Shown here: in pieces, positions 5,268 through 7,794 of the stretch
Numbering within the stretch: the stretch's first letter is position 1
Layout: each line of letters opens with the position of its first letter
Assembly (NCBI GenBank): GCA_964443145.1
Contig: CAYUBS010000132.1
Coordinates: 1 to 7,794 of the forward strand
Direction: 5' to 3'
DNA length: 7,794 bases
From: JAHEFT01 sp964443145
GTDB taxonomy: Bacteria; Pseudomonadota; Gammaproteobacteria; Xanthomonadales; SZUA-36
The notes under the pieces: generated by a model
The model's database searches: none
What the model was told of the DNA's origin: nothing
What the model saw: the letters and a program-made list of their open reading frames with translations, nothing else
Program-made: the position numbers and the translations under genes

Positions 5268-6671
5268 ATGACAACAGAGACCGGAACAGTGTGCTACTTC
5301 TCGATTGACGAACTTGAGCAAGACCAGGCAGTCACTTCATTGCGTGCGGTTAACAGTGATGGGCTCGATGAGTGGAAAAAAGCCGCTACGCCGGCCCAGC
5401 GACAGTGGCTGGAGGATGCGGGTTTCGTAGCCTCTGCGGATCGCTTCTGCGCTGTACCCGGAGCGGATGGTTCAATGGAGACCTGTCTGTTTGGGTACCG
5501 GGACCAGGGTGCGCTATACCGCATGGCTACTCTGCCTGCGGGATTGCCCAGGGGCATTTATCGGTTGGATTGCGATTGGCCGCGCGACCAACGCGTGCAG
5601 GCCGCACTGGGTTGGGGGCTTGCAAGCTACCGGTTTGACCGCTACAAGGCGGACAACAGGCCAAAGCCCGTGTTGTTGCTGGACGAAGAGATTGATCGCG
5701 AGGTGCGCTCCCTGCTGCAGGCACAGGTTCTGGTCAGGGACCTGGTCAATACGCCAACCGAACACATGGGGCCCTCTGAACTGGCCGATGCCGTGATGCT
5801 CGAGGCAGACCGGTTTGGGGCCGAGGTGGTATGTGTTGCGGGTGATGAGCTATTGACCGAGAACTTTCCGGCAATTCACGCCGTTGGCCGGGCTTCACAC
5901 CGCAAACCCCGACTGCTTGAGTTGAACTGGGGTAACGAAGATGCGCCGGTGCTGGCGCTGGTTGGCAAGGGCGTGTGTTTCGACACCGGCGGCCTCGACT
6001 TGAAACCAGCAGCAGGAATGCTGTTGATGAAAAAAGACATGGGCGGTGCAGCCCATGCGCTGGCGCTGGCCAGGCTGGTGATGGAAAACAACTTGCCGGT
6101 GCGATTGAAGCTACTGATCCCTGCCGTTGAGAATGCAGTTGCCGGTAATGCGTACCGGCCTGGTGACGTCATTCCATCCAGAAAAGGCCTGTCGATCGAA
6201 ATAGGCAACACAGATGCAGAGGGCAGGGTGGTTCTTTCAGATGCCCTGGCCTATGCCTGCGAAAGCCTGCCCGACCTGGTGATCGATTTTGCGACACTGA
6301 CGGGTGCGGCCCGGATTGCACTGGGGGCAGACCTGCCACCGCTGTTCAGTAACCGCGATGAAGTGGCCGAGGGTATTCAGCAGGCCGGTGATGAATCAGA
6401 AGACCCGCTCTGGACGATGCCGCTGTATCAGCCCTACCGCAAACTGATCGAGAGCCCCATCGCTGATATCAACAACGCCGGCAAGAGTTCGTTTGGTGGC
6501 TGTATTACCGCCGCGCTCTTCCTTGAGCACTTTGTTGATCCGGCTATTTCCTGGGTGCATATCGATACGTTTGCCTGGAACCAGAGTGATCGGCCCGGTA
6601 GGCCCCAGGGGGGCGAAGCGTTGGGTTTGAGAGCCGTATTCCGCTATTTGCAGACGCGCTACGGGCAGTAA
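5268..6671 (+). CDS. Leucyl aminopeptidase family protein (peptidase M17)
   Basis: This is a cytoplasmic two-metal aminopeptidase that removes N-terminal residues from peptides, usually as a hexamer. From ATG 5268 it has 467 residues. The C-terminal catalytic domain holds the M17 residues: K234 and D239 (VGKGVCFDTGG), K246 (DLKP), D257 (MKKDMGGAAH), and D316, E318, R320 in the signature NTDAEGRVVL (315-324). These match E. coli PepA K270, D275, K282, D293, D352, E354 and R356. The N-terminal domain (1 to about 135) is divergent and shorter than in PepA (503 residues), as in the smaller leucyl-aminopeptidase-like branch, so pepA is not assigned. No signal peptide. The start is uncertain: ATG 5268 lacks a ribosome binding site, and the frame is open back into degQ. 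The GH43 gene begins 3 nt after its stop. Confidence 0.92.
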   Translation: MTTETGTVCYFSIDELEQDQAVTSLRAVNSDGLDEWKKAATPAQRQWLEDAGFVASADRFCAVPGADGSMETCLFGYRDQGALYRMATLPAGLPRGIYRLDCDWPRDQRVQAALGWGLASYRFDRYKADNRPKPVLLLDEEIDREVRSLLQAQVLVRDLVNTPTEHMGPSELADAVMLEADRFGAEVVCVAGDELLTENFPAIHAVGRASHRKPRLLELNWGNEDAPVLALVGKGVCFDTGGLDLKPAAGMLLMKKDMGGAAHALALARLVMENNLPVRLKLLIPAVENAVAGNAYRPGDVIPSRKGLSIEIGNTDAEGRVVLSDALAYACESLPDLVIDFATLTGAARIALGADLPPLFSNRDEVAEGIQQAGDESEDPLWTMPLYQPYRKLIESPIADINNAGKSSFGGCITAALFLEHFVDPAISWVHIDTFAWNQSDRPGRPQGGEALGLRAVFRYLQTRYGQ

Positions 6672-6674
6672 AAT

Positions 6675-7794
6675 ATGGTTAGAAATCCGATCCTGCGGGG
6701 TTTCAACCCCGATCCCTCCATATGCCGCGTAGGGCAAGATTATTATATTGCGACATCTACCTTTGAGTGGTTCCCGGGCGTACAGATTCACCACTCCCGT
6801 GATTTGGAAAACTGGAAGCTTGTCAGCCGTCCGCTGAATCGGGCGGATCTGTTGAACATGGTTGGCGTGCCGGATTCCTGTGGAGTATGGGCGCCTTGCC
6901 TGACCTGGCACGATGGGTTGTTCTACCTTAGTTACTCATCAGTCAGCCGGTTCGACGGTAATTTCAAAGACACCCCCAACTACCTCACGACTTCACCCTC
7001 CATTGACGGGGAGTGGTCTGCGCCGGTTTACATGAACTCCGGCGGCTTTGATCCTTCCATTTACCATGCCGAGGATGGCCGTAAATGGTGGCTGAACATG
7101 ATTTGGGATCACCGGCCTGATCGGACATTTTTCCGTGGTATTGCACTTCAGGAATACTCCCCGACAGAAAAGAGGCTGCTCGGAAATCGAAAGATTATTT
7201 TCGACGGCACCGAATTCGATTGCACCGAAGGACCGCACCTATACAGGTACGAGGACTACTTTTACCTGATGACTGCCGAAGGTGGCACGGGTTACGAGCA
7301 CGTCGTGACCATGGCGCGTTCAAAAACCATTGACGGGCCGTACGAAGTGGATCCGGATGGACCGGTCGTCACCGCATATGACGTACCTGACCACCCCCTG
7401 CAGCGCAACGGCCATGCCGACCTGGTTCAAACAGCCGACGGGCAATTTTTAATGGTGCATTTGTGCACTCGTCCTTTGCCGGGAACCCGCCGAAGCCCCC
7501 TCGGGCGTGAGAGTGCGATCCAGCGGCTGGAAAGAAATGACGCTGGATGGTTCCGCCTGGCGTCTGGCGGGCGCCTGCCCCAACTGGATGTGGCCATTAC
7601 GGGGCCGGATGCTGCCGGGCCACGCGAGGTGGACAATACCGGGCGGGATGATTTTGAAGAGACCCGATTGCCGGATCACTACCAGTGGCTGCGCACTCCA
7701 TGGCCCGAGGAAATATTCAGCTTGTCAGGTCGCCCCGGATTTTTGAGGCTTCATGGCAGGGAGTCACTCGGAAGTCATTTTTACCAGGCCCTGG
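6675..7794 (+). CDS. xynB: Glycoside hydrolase family 43 beta-xylosidase, 3' end outside window
   Basis: The frame is open from ATG 6675 to the window edge (373 codons) with no stop. The product should release xylose from the non-reducing end of xylo-oligosaccharides and may also act on arabinofuranosides. The GH43 five-bladed propeller triad is visible: general base D13 in GFNPDPSI, pKa modulator D126 in GGFDPSIY, and general acid E185 in TEGPHLYR. Positions are within one residue of D14, D127 and E186 of the Selenomonas beta-xylosidase SXA (GH43_11). LGRESAIQ (277-284) carries the conserved arginine R278. The C-terminal beta-sandwich begins near residue 325 (DDFEETRLPDHYQWLR). SXA-type enzymes run to roughly 530-550 residues, so about 160-180 residues are missing. 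No signal peptide, so it likely acts in the cytoplasm on imported oligosaccharides. It starts 3 nt after the M17 stop with only a weak GGGCAG upstream. Confidence 0.93.
   Translation, partial: MVRNPILRGFNPDPSICRVGQDYYIATSTFEWFPGVQIHHSRDLENWKLVSRPLNRADLLNMVGVPDSCGVWAPCLTWHDGLFYLSYSSVSRFDGNFKDTPNYLTTSPSIDGEWSAPVYMNSGGFDPSIYHAEDGRKWWLNMIWDHRPDRTFFRGIALQEYSPTEKRLLGNRKIIFDGTEFDCTEGPHLYRYEDYFYLMTAEGGTGYEHVVTMARSKTIDGPYEVDPDGPVVTAYDVPDHPLQRNGHADLVQTADGQFLMVHLCTRPLPGTRRSPLGRESAIQRLERNDAGWFRLASGGRLPQLDVAITGPDAAGPREVDNTGRDDFEETRLPDHYQWLRTPWPEEIFSLSGRPGFLRLHGRESLGSHFYQAL

Overview
The window looks like ordinary chromosome of a Gram-negative bacterium, most likely a gammaproteobacterium. Two proteins carry Sec signal peptides. 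The Do-type protease resembles E. coli DegQ closely along its whole length. Two intergenic regions carry sequences of the sigma-E (RpoE) promoter type. Base composition is moderate-GC and even, and there is no IS element, integrase, tRNA, rRNA or CRISPR array. The genus cannot be told from this sequence.

Layout: (1) 20-541, minus strand, a NUDIX hydrolase of the ADP-ribose pyrophosphatase type. (2) 542-693, a divergent intergenic region with a near-perfect sigma-E promoter facing right. (3) 694-2097, plus, an exported protein with a helical N-terminal part and a beta-propeller-like C-terminal part, function unknown. (4) 2114-2998, plus, a stand-alone 5'-3' exonuclease/flap nuclease, 16 nt behind gene 3 and probably cotranscribed. 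(5) 3018-3632, minus, an HNH endonuclease-domain protein converging on the exonuclease. (6) 3633-3859, a divergent intergenic region with a 7-bp inverted repeat and a second sigma-E-like promoter facing right. (7) 3860-5224, plus, a DegQ/HtrA periplasmic protease with a GTG start. (8) 5268-6671, plus, an M17 leucyl-aminopeptidase-family enzyme. (9) 6675 to the window end, plus, a GH43 beta-xylosidase, cut by the window edge after 373 codons.

How the genes may work together (inference): both exported proteins sit directly behind sigma-E-type promoters that face them, which suggests local envelope-stress control of the propeller protein (with the exonuclease downstream) and of DegQ. No terminator is visible between degQ, the M17 peptidase and the GH43 gene. 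The last two are only 3 nt apart, so the three may share a transcript that combines periplasmic proteolysis, cytoplasmic peptide breakdown and xylo-oligosaccharide hydrolysis. GH43 may also be the first visible gene of a xylan-use cluster continuing to the right. I found no convincing new defence or mobile system. The most notable signals are the paired sigma-E promoters and the uncharacterised propeller protein.
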